From positions 62,001-126,000 of the forward strand of contig NZ_JBBCMA010000003.1 of assembly GCF_037152535.1 (NCBI RefSeq): a DNA stretch of 64,000 nucleotides, written 5' to 3'. Positions 26,045 to 34,312 of the stretch are shown in pieces. This DNA is from Leclercia sp. AS011 (lineage in GTDB: Bacteria > Pseudomonadota > Gammaproteobacteria > Enterobacterales > Enterobacteriaceae). A program made the position numbers and the translations under genes. Below the pieces are notes generated by a model, which did not search any database, was not told the DNA's origin, and saw only the letters and a program-made list of their open reading frames with translations. Position 1 is the stretch's first letter. The number at the start of each line of letters is the position of its first letter.

Positions 26045-26947
26045 TTAACCTTTAATTCCGCTGCTGGTTACGCCCTGTACGAAGTAGCGCTGTGCCAGGA
26101 AGAAGACAATGATGGATGGCAGAATGGAGATGCTCGCCATTGCCAGAATTTCGTTCCACGGCGCACCTTCGGTGACGTCGATGGACATTTTCAGAGCCAG
26201 TGCAATCGGGTATTTATCCACGCTGTAGACGTAAATCAGCGGCCCGATAAAGTCGTTCATTGACCACATGAACTGGAACAGCGCCACGGAGATGATGGCC
26301 GGCTTCAGGATAGGCACCACTACGTACCACAGCACCTGAATGGAGTTACAGCCGTCGATCTGCGCCGCCTCTTCCATGTCACGCGGTACGCCGCGCAGGA
26401 ACTGGATCAGCATGAAGACGAAGAACCCCTGGGTGGCGAAGGCCAGCGGCAGGTACAGTGGCATGTAGCTGTTCAGCATGCCCATTTCACGGAACATCAG
26501 GTACTGCGGGATCAGCAGCACGGTGCTTGGCAGCAACATGGTGGTGATCAGCGTGGCGAACCAGAACTTCTTCCACGGGATCTCGAAGCGGGCAAAGCCG
26601 TACGCCACGATGGTGGAGGAGATAATGGTCAGGATCACTTTCGGGATCACATACTTGAAGGTGTTCAGCATGTAATGACCGAAGTTGTACTCGGTACCGG
26701 TTTTCCAGCCGTTAATGAAGCCGTCCCAGGTCGCGTGGGCTGGCCACAGGCTCAGGGTGGTAAAGATCTCGTGGTTCGGTTTGAACGATGCCGAGAACAT
26801 CCACACCAGCGGATAGAGCATCAGCAGGCCAACAAACAGCAGGATCACATAGCGAATGCTGGCGCTTATTTTTTCACGACGCAGCGTCCGCGCCACTTCA
26901 CGTTCTGCGACGCTTCTCGCCGTGGAGAGTTGTTGAATATCAGCCAT
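26045..26947 (-). CDS. togN: Oligogalacturonide ABC transporter permease TogN
   Basis: 300 aa from the ATG at 26947, preceded by GGGAGG; longer upstream frames have no support. Six hydrophobic segments and the permease EAA loop EEAAQIDGCNSIQVLWYVV identify a MalG-type sugar permease of the inner membrane. It overlaps togM by 8 bp, which implies coupled translation and a TogM-TogN heterodimer. Confidence 0.9.
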   Translation of the reverse strand: MADIQQLSTARSVAEREVARTLRREKISASIRYVILLFVGLLMLYPLVWMFSASFKPNHEIFTTLSLWPAHATWDGFINGWKTGTEYNFGHYMLNTFKYVIPKVILTIISSTIVAYGFARFEIPWKKFWFATLITTMLLPSTVLLIPQYLMFREMGMLNSYMPLYLPLAFATQGFFVFMLIQFLRGVPRDMEEAAQIDGCNSIQVLWYVVVPILKPAIISVALFQFMWSMNDFIGPLIYVYSVDKYPIALALKMSIDVTEGAPWNEILAMASISILPSIIVFFLAQRYFVQGVTSSGIKG

Positions 26948-27830
26948 TTTTGCCTCCCTTATCGGCGGAGTAGAACACCCAGTATTTCGAAGACTTAAAG
27001 GCGATAGCGGCGAAGACCGCGACGACCAGGAACAGGATCCAGGCCAGTGCCGCGCCGTAACCCATGTCAAAGTACTTGAATGCGGTGTCGTAGATGTACA
27101 GCGAGAACAGATAGGTGGAGTAGGTTGGTCCACCGCCGGTAATAACATACGGACCGGTAAATTCCTGGAACGCCTGGGTGGTCTGCATGATGAAGTTGAA
27201 GAAGATCACCGGCGTAATCAGCGGCACGGTCACTTTCATGAACATCTGCCACTTGGACGCGCCATCGATCATCGCCGCTTCATACTGCGACTGCGGGACG
27301 TTCTGCAGGGCGGCGAGGAAGATCACCATCGCGGAGCCGAACTGCCAGACGCGCAGCAGGGTCACGGACATCAGCGCCAGAGAAGGTTCGCCAAGCCAGT
27401 TCACCGCGTCAAAACCAAACACGCCGATAAAGCTGTTGAGCAGGCCATCAATCGCAAACAGCGCGCGCCACAGCACGGCAATAGCCACGGAGCTGCCGAG
27501 GATCGACGGAATATAGTAAGCGGTACGGAAGAAGCCGATGCCGCGCAGTTTAAAGTTCAGAACGAACGCAATACCCAGCGCAAAGGCCAGTTTCAAAGGG
27601 ATGGTTAAAAAGACATAGGCAAAGGTCACGCCCATGGATTTCCAGAAGAGGGTATCTTCCGTAAACATGTAGCGATAGTTTTCTATGCCGTTAAATACCG
27701 GCGGGCTCATCAAATCGTACTCAGTAAAACTGAGGAAGAAAGACGAAACAAAGGGGAAGGCGGTGAAAAGTATCAACCCAATTATGTAGGGTGATATCCA
27801 CGCCAGCCCCAACATCTTGTTTTCATTCAT
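26940..27830 (-). CDS. togM: Oligogalacturonide ABC transporter permease TogM
   Basis: 296 aa, first gene of the tog unit. Six hydrophobic segments and the EAA loop YEAAMIDGASKWQMFMKVTVP mark a MalF-type permease. It pairs with TogN. The 382-bp upstream region carries three KdgR-like palindromes. The order togM-N-A-B matches Dickeya and Yersinia clusters; a second ogl copy is appended at the end. Confidence 0.9.
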   Translation of the reverse strand: MNENKMLGLAWISPYIIGLILFTAFPFVSSFFLSFTEYDLMSPPVFNGIENYRYMFTEDTLFWKSMGVTFAYVFLTIPLKLAFALGIAFVLNFKLRGIGFFRTAYYIPSILGSSVAIAVLWRALFAIDGLLNSFIGVFGFDAVNWLGEPSLALMSVTLLRVWQFGSAMVIFLAALQNVPQSQYEAAMIDGASKWQMFMKVTVPLITPVIFFNFIMQTTQAFQEFTGPYVITGGGPTYSTYLFSLYIYDTAFKYFDMGYGAALAWILFLVVAVFAAIAFKSSKYWVFYSADKGGKNG

Positions 27831-27911
27831 ACATACCTACCTGGTAATTAATGGTTTAAAACGGAATCTGTACGGGTGCTGCTGGCCGCTGTTTCAATTT
27901 TTTAAAACTTA

Positions 27912-27948
27912 TGAACCACCGTTTTCAATTTGTAAAACGACGTTTTAA
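27912..27948. promoter_or_regulatory. Two KdgR-like operators before togM
   Basis: TGAACCACCGTTTTCA (27912-27927) and GTAAAACGACGTTTTAA (27932-27948) have centres 20 bp apart, about two helical turns, suggesting paired dimers close to the tog promoter. Confidence 0.65.
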
Positions 27949-27995
27949 TTTATTTTATTGTGATTTAAATCCACGTCATTCGATAAATAGTGGAA

Positions 27996-28027
27996 ATGTG
28001 ATCGCGGTCGAAACAGCGTTTCAATAA
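27996..28027. promoter_or_regulatory. Distal KdgR-like operator next to a partial CRP site before togM
   Basis: GAAACAGCGTTTCAA (28010-28024) follows TGTGATCGCGGTCGAA (27996-28011), which has a full left CRP arm and a poor right arm. Elsewhere in this 382-bp gap I see only the kdgF terminator. Confidence 0.5.
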
Positions 28028-28179
28028 GGTGAGATGGATGGCATTTTTATCGACTTGCGGGGAAAGACGATGAGAAAAAACCTGCTAAACAGCGGACTTT
28101 GCTCACCTATTCTGGGAATTTTCATCGGTAGAGACAAACTACTAATATTTGTAGCAAAAATGTAACATCGAGAGGGCGG

Positions 28180-28206
28180 AAAAAAGGCGATGCCGGTGCA
28201 TCGCCT
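28180..28206 (-). terminator. Terminator of kdgF
   Basis: On the minus strand AGGCGATGC-ACCG-GCATCGCCT followed by six T residues, 7 bp after the kdgF stop. It separates kdgF from the tog unit downstream on the same strand. Confidence 0.9.
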
Positions 28207-28212
28207 TGTGGT

Positions 28213-28542
28213 TTATTTCAGGAAGTCTTCCCGAACCGGGGTAAAGGTATCCAGCAGGGTGCCCGGCTTCAGGCAAACGCAGCCGTGCATAATATGTGGC
28301 TGCTTATACAGGGTATCCCCGGCGGTGACGACATGCTTCTCTTCACCGATGGTGAATTCGAATTCGCCGGATAATACATAGGTCAACTGTTCGTGCGGAT
28401 GGTTGTGCATCGGACCGACGGCACCCGCTTCAAAATTGACTTCCACCGCCATCATTTTGCCGTCGTGCGCCAGAATACGGCGGGAAACGCCGTTGCCCAG
28501 GTCTTCAAGTTGGGTCTCTTTGTGGAAAATAAACATGCTCAT
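28213..28542 (-). CDS. kdgF: Pectin degradation cupin KdgF
   Basis: 109 aa; the ATG at 28536, two codons in, has the better-spaced AGGA and may be the true start. It is a single cupin: GPMHNHPHEQLTYVLSGEF carries the metal-binding His and Gln, and H86 lies in QPHIMHG. KdgF speeds ring opening of the 4,5-unsaturated uronate released by Ogl, giving 5-keto-4-deoxyuronate for KduI. It stands alone between a perfect KdgR-like palindrome and a terminator. E. coli lacks it. Confidence 0.9.
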   Translation of the reverse strand: MSMFIFHKETQLEDLGNGVSRRILAHDGKMMAVEVNFEAGAVGPMHNHPHEQLTYVLSGEFEFTIGEEKHVVTAGDTLYKQPHIMHGCVCLKPGTLLDTFTPVREDFLK

Positions 28543-28556
28543 GTCCTGTTATATAG

Positions 28557-28571
28557 TGAAACATCGTTTCA
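28557..28571. promoter_or_regulatory. KdgR-like operator before kdgF
   Basis: TGAAACATCGTTTCA is a near-perfect 15-bp palindrome 15 bp upstream of kdgF. It is the clearest KdgR-type box in the window and serves as reference for the others. Confidence 0.82.
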
Positions 28572-28673
28572 TTTAATTTATCCCAGCGCCGGGTAAAAGG
28601 AAATGTGGAACCAGAGAACTGGAAACTCGATCACAAGTTTGCTTCACTGGGAAAAACCGTAAAGGAGAGCACG

Positions 28674-29366
28674 ATGAAAACGATTGGCCTGTTGGGGGGA
28701 ATGAGCTGGGAGTCCACCATTCCCTATTATCGTCTGATTAACGAGGGGGTGAAGCAGCGCCTGGGGGGATTGCACTCGGCCAGCCTGCTGCTGCACAGCG
28801 TCGATTTTCATGAGATAGAAGCCTGCCAGTCCAGCGGCGACTGGGAGAAGGCCGGAGAGATCCTCGCCGATGCGGCGCTGGGATTACAGGGGGCAGGGGC
28901 GGAGGCCATTCTGCTCTGCACCAACACCATGCACAAAGTCGCGGCGCAGATTGAAACCCGCTGCTCCCTGCCGTTCCTGCATATTGCCGATGCTACCGGG
29001 CGGGCCATTACTGCGGCGGGCATGACCCGCGTGGCGCTGCTCGGCACCCGCTACACCATGGAGCAGGATTTCTACCGCGGGCGGCTGACGGCGCAGTACG
29101 GTATTGAGAGCCTGATCCCGGAGGAGGCGGATCGGGCCCGCATCAATCAGATCATCTTTGAAGAGCTGTGCCTCGGCACCTTTAGCGAGGCCTCACGTCA
29201 GTACTACCTGAGCGTGATCCAGACGCTCGCCGAACAGGGGGCGGAGGGGGTGATCTTTGGCTGCACCGAGATTGGCCTGCTGATCCCGGCGGAAGAAAGC
29301 CCGATCCCGGTGTTTGATACCGCCGCGATCCACGCCGCCGATGCGGTGGCGTTTATGCTTTCGTAA
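28674..29366 (+). CDS. ygeA: Broad-specificity amino-acid racemase YgeA (Asp/Glu racemase family)
   Basis: 230 aa from the ATG at 28674 behind AAGGAGAG, the E. coli YgeA length. The catalytic cysteine pair is C82 (LLCTNTMHK) and C197 (FGCTEIGLL), so this is a PLP-independent racemase. E. coli YgeA acts on several L/D amino acids. It converges with lysR and overlaps it by 14 bp, as part of the conserved ygeA-lysR-lysA order. Confidence 0.93.
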   Translation: MKTIGLLGGMSWESTIPYYRLINEGVKQRLGGLHSASLLLHSVDFHEIEACQSSGDWEKAGEILADAALGLQGAGAEAILLCTNTMHKVAAQIETRCSLPFLHIADATGRAITAAGMTRVALLGTRYTMEQDFYRGRLTAQYGIESLIPEEADRARINQIIFEELCLGTFSEASRQYYLSVIQTLAEQGAEGVIFGCTEIGLLIPAEESPIPVFDTAAIHAADAVAFMLS

Positions 29367-30291
29367 CGGGCGAGGTTAAAAGCCGCTCCAGCGGATCAAC
29401 AAAAGCGCCCAGCCCCTGTTGCAGGTGGGCGCTGAAGGTATCCACCAGCGCCGAGGCCGGGCGGTGCAGCGGCCTGATTAGGCTCACCGTAAAGGGCACC
29501 GAAATGCTGAAGCGACGGATCGCAATTCCGCTGTCGGCATAATCCAGCGCCGTCAGCGGATTCACTACCGAAATCCCCACACCCGCCCGCACCATCGCGC
29601 AGATCGACGCCGCGCTGTGGGTCTCCACCACCATCCGTCGTTTCACCTGATGCTCGGCAAACAGCGTATCGAGCAACTGCCGGTAGCTGTCGGTGCGCGA
29701 CAGGCTGATGTAGTTCTCGCCCTGAAAATCGGCCGGAGTCAGCACCGCTTTTTCAGCAAGCCGATGCCCGGCGGGCAGGACGCACACCTCATCCAGCGAC
29801 AGCAGCTCGTGACGGGCGGTGCCCGCCGGGGTGGCGAGGGTCTCGGTCAGGCCAAGATCGTGGCGCTGGGCCGAGAGCCACTCCTCCAGCAGGGGCGACT
29901 CCTGCGGGACGATGGTCAGGTTCACGTCCGGGTAGCGGGCGAGAAACGGCTGTAGCAGGGCGGGCAAAAACGACTGGGAGAAGACCGGCAGGCAGACGAT
30001 GGACAGCTCGCCCTGTCGAAACTCGCGCAGGCTGTCGGCGGCGCTGACGATGCGGTCCAGCCCGTACCAGGATCGCTGCACCTCCTCGAACAGCCGCAGC
30101 CCCTGCACCGTGGGGTGCAGCCGCCCGCGGGTGCGCTCGAACAGCGTCAGGCCGATCACCTTCTCGAAGCGCGCCAGCTCGCGGCTCACCGTCGGCTGGG
30201 AGGTGTGCAGCAGGCGGGCGGCTTCGGTTAGGTTTCCGGCGGTCATCACGGCGTGGAAAATCTCAATATGACGGAGGTTTACAGCGGGCAT
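29353..30291 (-). CDS. lysR: LysR, transcriptional activator of lysA
   Basis: 312 aa (E. coli 311). The N-terminal [41 protein letters not shown] (two segments) and an effector domain are present. LysR is divergent from lysA across 123 bp and activates it when diaminopimelate is available and lysine scarce. I did not find a convincing T-N11-A operator in the gap. The 3' end overlaps ygeA. Confidence 0.95.
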   Translation of the reverse strand: MPAVNLRHIEIFHAVMTAGNLTEAARLLHTSQPTVSRELARFEKVIGLTLFERTRGRLHPTVQGLRLFEEVQRSWYGLDRIVSAADSLREFRQGELSIVCLPVFSQSFLPALLQPFLARYPDVNLTIVPQESPLLEEWLSAQRHDLGLTETLATPAGTARHELLSLDEVCVLPAGHRLAEKAVLTPADFQGENYISLSRTDSYRQLLDTLFAEHQVKRRMVVETHSAASICAMVRAGVGISVVNPLTALDYADSGIAIRRFSISVPFTVSLIRPLHRPASALVDTFSAHLQQGLGAFVDPLERLLTSPVTKA

Positions 30292-30414
30292 GGGAGGTAA
30301 CCTGTTTCAGCACGTTATCCATATCATTTTTGCATAGACTGGCGATAAAACGATATTTTTTATTCTCTTCGGGCTGTGGCGTAATCAGTAAAAATTGCTT
30401 TCCCGGAGAAGACC

Positions 30415-31677
30415 ATGCCACGCCCGCTGAACAACACCGATACCGATCTGAACGCCGACAATTTGCTGCGCCTGCCTGCGGAGTTTGGCTGCCCGGTCTG
30501 GGTTTATGACGCGCAGATTATCCGCGACAAAATTGCCGCCCTGCATCAGTTTGACGTGGTGCGTTTTGCCCAGAAAGCCTGCTCCAACATCCATATTCTG
30601 CGCCTGATGCGCGAGCAGGGCGTGAAGGTTGACTCCGTGTCGCTGGGTGAGATCGAGCGTGCGCTGGCGGCGGGTTACGATCCAAAGGCTGACCGCGACT
30701 CCATCGTCTTTACCGCCGACCTGATCGACAGCGCCACTCTGGCGCGGGTGCATGAGCTGCAGATCCCGGTTAACGCCGGTTCGGTGGATATGCTGGAGCA
30801 GCTGGGTCAGGTGTCGCCGGGCCATCGCGTCTGGTTGCGCGTTAATCCGGGCTTTGGTCACGGCCACAGCCAGAAGACCAACACCGGCGGCGAAAACAGC
30901 AAACACGGCATCTGGTATAGCGATCTGCCTGCGGCCCTGACCGTCCTGCAACGCTATAACCTGAAGCTGGTGGGGATCCACATGCACATCGGATCGGGCG
31001 TGGACTACGGTCATCTTGAGCAGGTGTGCGGGGCGATGGTGCGCCAGGTGATCGAGTTTGGTCAGGATCTGGAGGCGATCTCCGCGGGCGGTGGCTTATC
31101 GATCCCGTATCGCGAAGGGGAAGAGGCGATCGACACCGATCACTACTACGGCCTGTGGAACGGCGCGCGGGACAAAATTGCCGCCCATCTGGGCCATCCG
31201 GTGAAGCTGGAGATCGAGCCGGGACGTTTCCTGGTGGCGGAGTCCGGCGTGCTGGTGGCGCAGGTGCGCAGCGTGAAGGCGATGGGGAGCCGTCACTTCG
31301 TGCTGATCGACGCGGGCTTTAACGATCTAATGCGTCCGTCCATGTACGGCAGCTATCACCACATTACCGCCCTCGCGGCGGACGGCCGGGATTTAACCCA
31401 GGCCCCCGTGGTGGAGACGGTGGTGGCCGGCCCGCTGTGCGAGTCCGGGGATGTCTTCACCCAGCAGGAGGGCGGGAAAGTGGAAACCCGCGCCCTGCCG
31501 CAGGTGGTACCGGGGGATTATCTGGTGCTGCACGATACCGGCGCGTACGGCGCGTCCATGTCCTCGAACTACAACAGCCGTCCGCTGCTGCCGGAAGTGC
31601 TGTTTGATAAAGGCGCGGCGCGACTGATTCGCCGTCGCCAGACCATTCAGGAACTACTCGCCCTCGAACTGTTCTGA
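30415..31677 (+). CDS. lysA: Diaminopimelate decarboxylase
   Basis: 420 aa, the E. coli length. It is a fold-type III PLP enzyme with Schiff-base Lys K54 in VRFAQKACSN, the glycine-rich GGG near residue 226 (ISAGGGLSIPY) and the C-terminal catalytic GPLCESGD. It makes L-lysine from meso-diaminopimelate in the last step of the pathway. Its final 31 bp overlap the convergent LacI-type gene, which marks the left edge of an inserted islet; in E. coli galR is the next gene. Confidence 0.97.
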   Translation: MPRPLNNTDTDLNADNLLRLPAEFGCPVWVYDAQIIRDKIAALHQFDVVRFAQKACSNIHILRLMREQGVKVDSVSLGEIERALAAGYDPKADRDSIVFTADLIDSATLARVHELQIPVNAGSVDMLEQLGQVSPGHRVWLRVNPGFGHGHSQKTNTGGENSKHGIWYSDLPAALTVLQRYNLKLVGIHMHIGSGVDYGHLEQVCGAMVRQVIEFGQDLEAISAGGGLSIPYREGEEAIDTDHYYGLWNGARDKIAAHLGHPVKLEIEPGRFLVAESGVLVAQVRSVKAMGSRHFVLIDAGFNDLMRPSMYGSYHHITALAADGRDLTQAPVVETVVAGPLCESGDVFTQQEGGKVETRALPQVVPGDYLVLHDTGAYGASMSSNYNSRPLLPEVLFDKGAARLIRRRQTIQELLALELF

Positions 31678-32684
31678 TCGCACCAGGGTCCCGTCGCCAC
31701 CGAATCGCGTAACACCAGCGTGCCGGTAAAGGGCGGGATCGCTTCGATCGGCTCGTTTTTCGCCAGCCGGATCGCCTGATCGATAGCGGTGGTGATCATG
31801 TTGTCGATCGGCAGATAGACCGTAGAGAGCGCCGGCTCCAGCCACTTCGCGCAGGGCGCGTCATCAAAACCGAACAGCGACACGTCCTGCGGAATGTGCA
31901 GCCCGGCCTGATGCAGCGCCTTCGAGGCGCCCAGCGCCATATCGTCATTACAGGCAAACAGGGCGCTGAACGGCACCTTGTCGTGCAGCAACTCCTGACA
32001 CAGCTCATATCCGCGGGTCATTCCCGAATCGCCATACTTCACCCGACTCTCATCCCAGGGAATACCGTGCTTCTCCAGCGCCTTGCGGTAGCCGGTGAGG
32101 CGCGCCTTGCCGGTGGGGGTGTGGATCGGCACCGTCATACAGGCGATCTCCCGGTGCCCCTGGCTTATCAGGTACTCCACGGCGCTGAAGGCCGCTTCCT
32201 GCTGCTCGAAGAACACGCAGCGCTCCCGGGCCTGGCTGACGTCACGGTTGATCACGATAAGCGGCATCTTCACGCTGTTGATCAACTTCATGATCGCTTT
32301 TTCGCTCATGTAGCGGGTGTAAAGCACGATGGCATCGCACTGGCGATCCGCCAGCATCTGCACCGCTTCCTCTTCCCGCTCCGGGGTATCGTGACCGTCG
32401 GTGACGATCAGCTGCTTGCCGTGCGTTTCGGTCTGACGGGAGGCCTGCTGTAGCAGGCGACCAAAGTAAAAACCGTCAAAGGTCGACACCACCAGACCAA
32501 TGCTGTTGCTGGTCCGGTTCGCCAGCGATCGCGCCAGAAAATTGGGGCGATAGCCCAGCTCTTCCATCGCGTTAAACACCTGCTGACGGGTACTCTCTTT
32601 GACCTGACCTGTGCCGTTCAGTACGCGCGACACCGTGGCTTTCGACACGCCCGCGCGCAGCGAGACATCCAGCATTGTTGCCAT
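31647..32684 (-). CDS. LacI-family regulator, AscG-like
   Basis: 345 aa from the ATG at 32684 behind AGGAAG. The HTH reads MLDVSLRAGVSKATVSRVLN, followed by YRPNFLARSLA as the hinge helix, and a sugar-binding core with similarity to AscG, the repressor of E. coli beta-glucoside genes. It is divergent from the PTS IIC gene and probably controls the islet or itself. The C-terminus runs 31 bp into lysA and is longer than AscG by several residues. A second regulator of another family lies at the end of the same cluster. Confidence 0.85.
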   Translation of the reverse strand: MATMLDVSLRAGVSKATVSRVLNGTGQVKESTRQQVFNAMEELGYRPNFLARSLANRTSNSIGLVVSTFDGFYFGRLLQQASRQTETHGKQLIVTDGHDTPEREEEAVQMLADRQCDAIVLYTRYMSEKAIMKLINSVKMPLIVINRDVSQARERCVFFEQQEAAFSAVEYLISQGHREIACMTVPIHTPTGKARLTGYRKALEKHGIPWDESRVKYGDSGMTRGYELCQELLHDKVPFSALFACNDDMALGASKALHQAGLHIPQDVSLFGFDDAPCAKWLEPALSTVYLPIDNMITTAIDQAIRLAKNEPIEAIPPFTGTLVLRDSVATGPWCDQNSSRASSS

Positions 32685-32812
32685 TTGCTCTTCCTGCTTC
32701 CACGTTATGCCCGCAAGTTTATCACAGACGTTCAGGGGCATAAGCCGGGCGGGAGAGGCAAAACCCCCTCAGGATCACGCTTTCTGGTAACGGGTGGTGG
32801 GTCAGGCAAAAG

Positions 32813-32917
32813 TGGCATACCAAAGTGATTATAAATCACACTCTGGGATACCTCTTGCCGCGTTGAGAGCTTAATCACAGAACAAATCGTGACTGGAAGC
32901 TATTTTTGGTATGCCAA
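32813..32917. promoter_or_regulatory. Three UxuR/ExuR-type palindromes before the PTS IIC gene
   Basis: TGGCATACCA (32813-32822), CTGGGATACCTC (32843-32854) and TTGGTATGCCAA (32906-32917) resemble the known ExuR/UxuR box core TTGGTATACCAA. Centres are 31 and 63 bp apart, near three and six helical turns. The third site lies about 58 bp before the IIC start. Between the first two is GTGATTATAAATCAC, a CRP-like motif with one extra central base. Confidence 0.65.
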
Positions 32918-32974
32918 TAGAAGCCGGCTGTACACCTTATCCCAATAAAGGCCCTTTTACTGAGGTATTACCCC

Positions 32975-34312
32975 ATGGCATTACAGGAAAAACTGATCAA
33001 CTCTCTGGGCAGTTTCGCCACCAGGTTCAACAGTTATCGCTATATCATGGCGATAAAGTCCGCCTTCATCACCTTAATGCCGGTCATCATCGTGGGCGCA
33101 TTTTCGGTGCTAATCTCCAATATGGTGCTGGATCCGAAAAACGGCCTCGCCAGCTTTCAGTCTCTGTCGTTTCTCGCCACGCTGAAGCCGATCACCAGCG
33201 CCCTGAACTACGCCACGCTGAACTTCCTCAATATCGGGGCCGTGTTCCTGATCGGTATCGAGCTGGGGCGTATCAACGGCATTAAGTCCCTGTTCCCGGG
33301 GCTGCTGGCGGTGATCTGCTTTATCTGCGTCACGCCGACGACCGTCGAGATGATGGTCGATGGCGAAATGCACATGGTGAAAGATGTGCTCCTGCGTCAG
33401 TTCTCCGATACCCGCAGCCTGTTCCTCGGCATGTTTATCGCCATCCTGTCGGTAGAGATCTACTGCTGGCTGGAGGGGCGTCCGGGGCTGAAAATCCGCA
33501 TGCCTGACACCGTGCCGCCGAACGTGTCGGCCTCGTTCTCGGCGCTGATCCCGGCGATCATAACCACTACCCTTATCGCTACCTTCGGCTTTGTGTTCCA
33601 TCAGGTCACCGGCATGTACCTCTACGATGCGGTCTACCAGGTGGTGCAACAGCCACTGGAGCGTGTCGTGCAAAGCCTGCCGGGGATCCTGCTGCTGATG
33701 TTCGTCGCCCAGCTGTTCTGGGTGATCGGGATCCACGGCAATCAGATGATCAAACCGATCCGCGAGCCGCTGCTGCTGGGGGCGATCACCGTCAACATGA
33801 GCGCCTTTGAGCAGGGGAAAGAGATCCCGAACATCATCACCATGCCGTTCTGGGACGTGTACATGAGCATCGGCGGCTCGGGTCTGACCATCGGCCTGCT
33901 GATTGCGGTGATGATCGGCACCAAACGCAAAGAGATGAAGGAGATCGCCAAGCTCTCCATCGGCCCGGGGATCTTCAACATCAACGAGCCGGTGATCTTC
34001 GGTATGCCAATCATGCTGAACCCGATACTGGCGATCCCGTTCATCATCACCCCATTAGTCACCGGCTCCATCGGCTACTTCGCCACCGTCACCGGTTTTG
34101 CCGGTAAAGCGGTGGTGATGGTGCCCTGGACCACGCCGCCGCTGATCAACGCCTGGCTCTCTACTGCGGGCTCGATGGGCGCGGTGGTCACCCAGTTTGT
34201 CTGCATCATTACGGCTGTGCTTATCTACCTGCCGTTTGTGAAGATCGCTTCACGCCGGGCTGAACAGGCCGCAATGCAGGCCGCCAATCAGGAGGCGACG
34301 AATAACGTATGA
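32975..34312 (+). CDS. PTS transporter subunit IIC, lactose/cellobiose family
   Basis: 445 aa integral membrane protein with about ten hydrophobic segments. It begins MALQEKLINSLGSFATRFN and contains the EIIC signature region IGIHGNQMIKPIREP and the conserved NINEPVIFGMPI, as in CelB/ChbC-type permeases. It should carry a beta-glucoside across the inner membrane as it is phosphorylated. No IIA or IIB gene is present in the window, so it must borrow these, for example from a chb-type system. Its stop overlaps the GH1 start (ATGA). Confidence 0.9.
   Translation: MALQEKLINSLGSFATRFNSYRYIMAIKSAFITLMPVIIVGAFSVLISNMVLDPKNGLASFQSLSFLATLKPITSALNYATLNFLNIGAVFLIGIELGRINGIKSLFPGLLAVICFICVTPTTVEMMVDGEMHMVKDVLLRQFSDTRSLFLGMFIAILSVEIYCWLEGRPGLKIRMPDTVPPNVSASFSALIPAIITTTLIATFGFVFHQVTGMYLYDAVYQVVQQPLERVVQSLPGILLLMFVAQLFWVIGIHGNQMIKPIREPLLLGAITVNMSAFEQGKEIPNIITMPFWDVYMSIGGSGLTIGLLIAVMIGTKRKEMKEIAKLSIGPGIFNINEPVIFGMPIMLNPILAIPFIITPLVTGSIGYFATVTGFAGKAVVMVPWTTPPLINAWLSTAGSMGAVVTQFVCIITAVLIYLPFVKIASRRAEQAAMQAANQEATNNV

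Noticed and set aside
30292..30414. LysR operator in the lysR-lysA gap
   Set aside because: Several AT-rich part-matches to T-N11-A exist but none is clearly palindromic.
32825..32839. GTGATTATAAATCAC as a CRP site in the PTS promoter
   Set aside because: The spacer between the arms is 5 bases instead of 4, so I only mention it within the operator feature.
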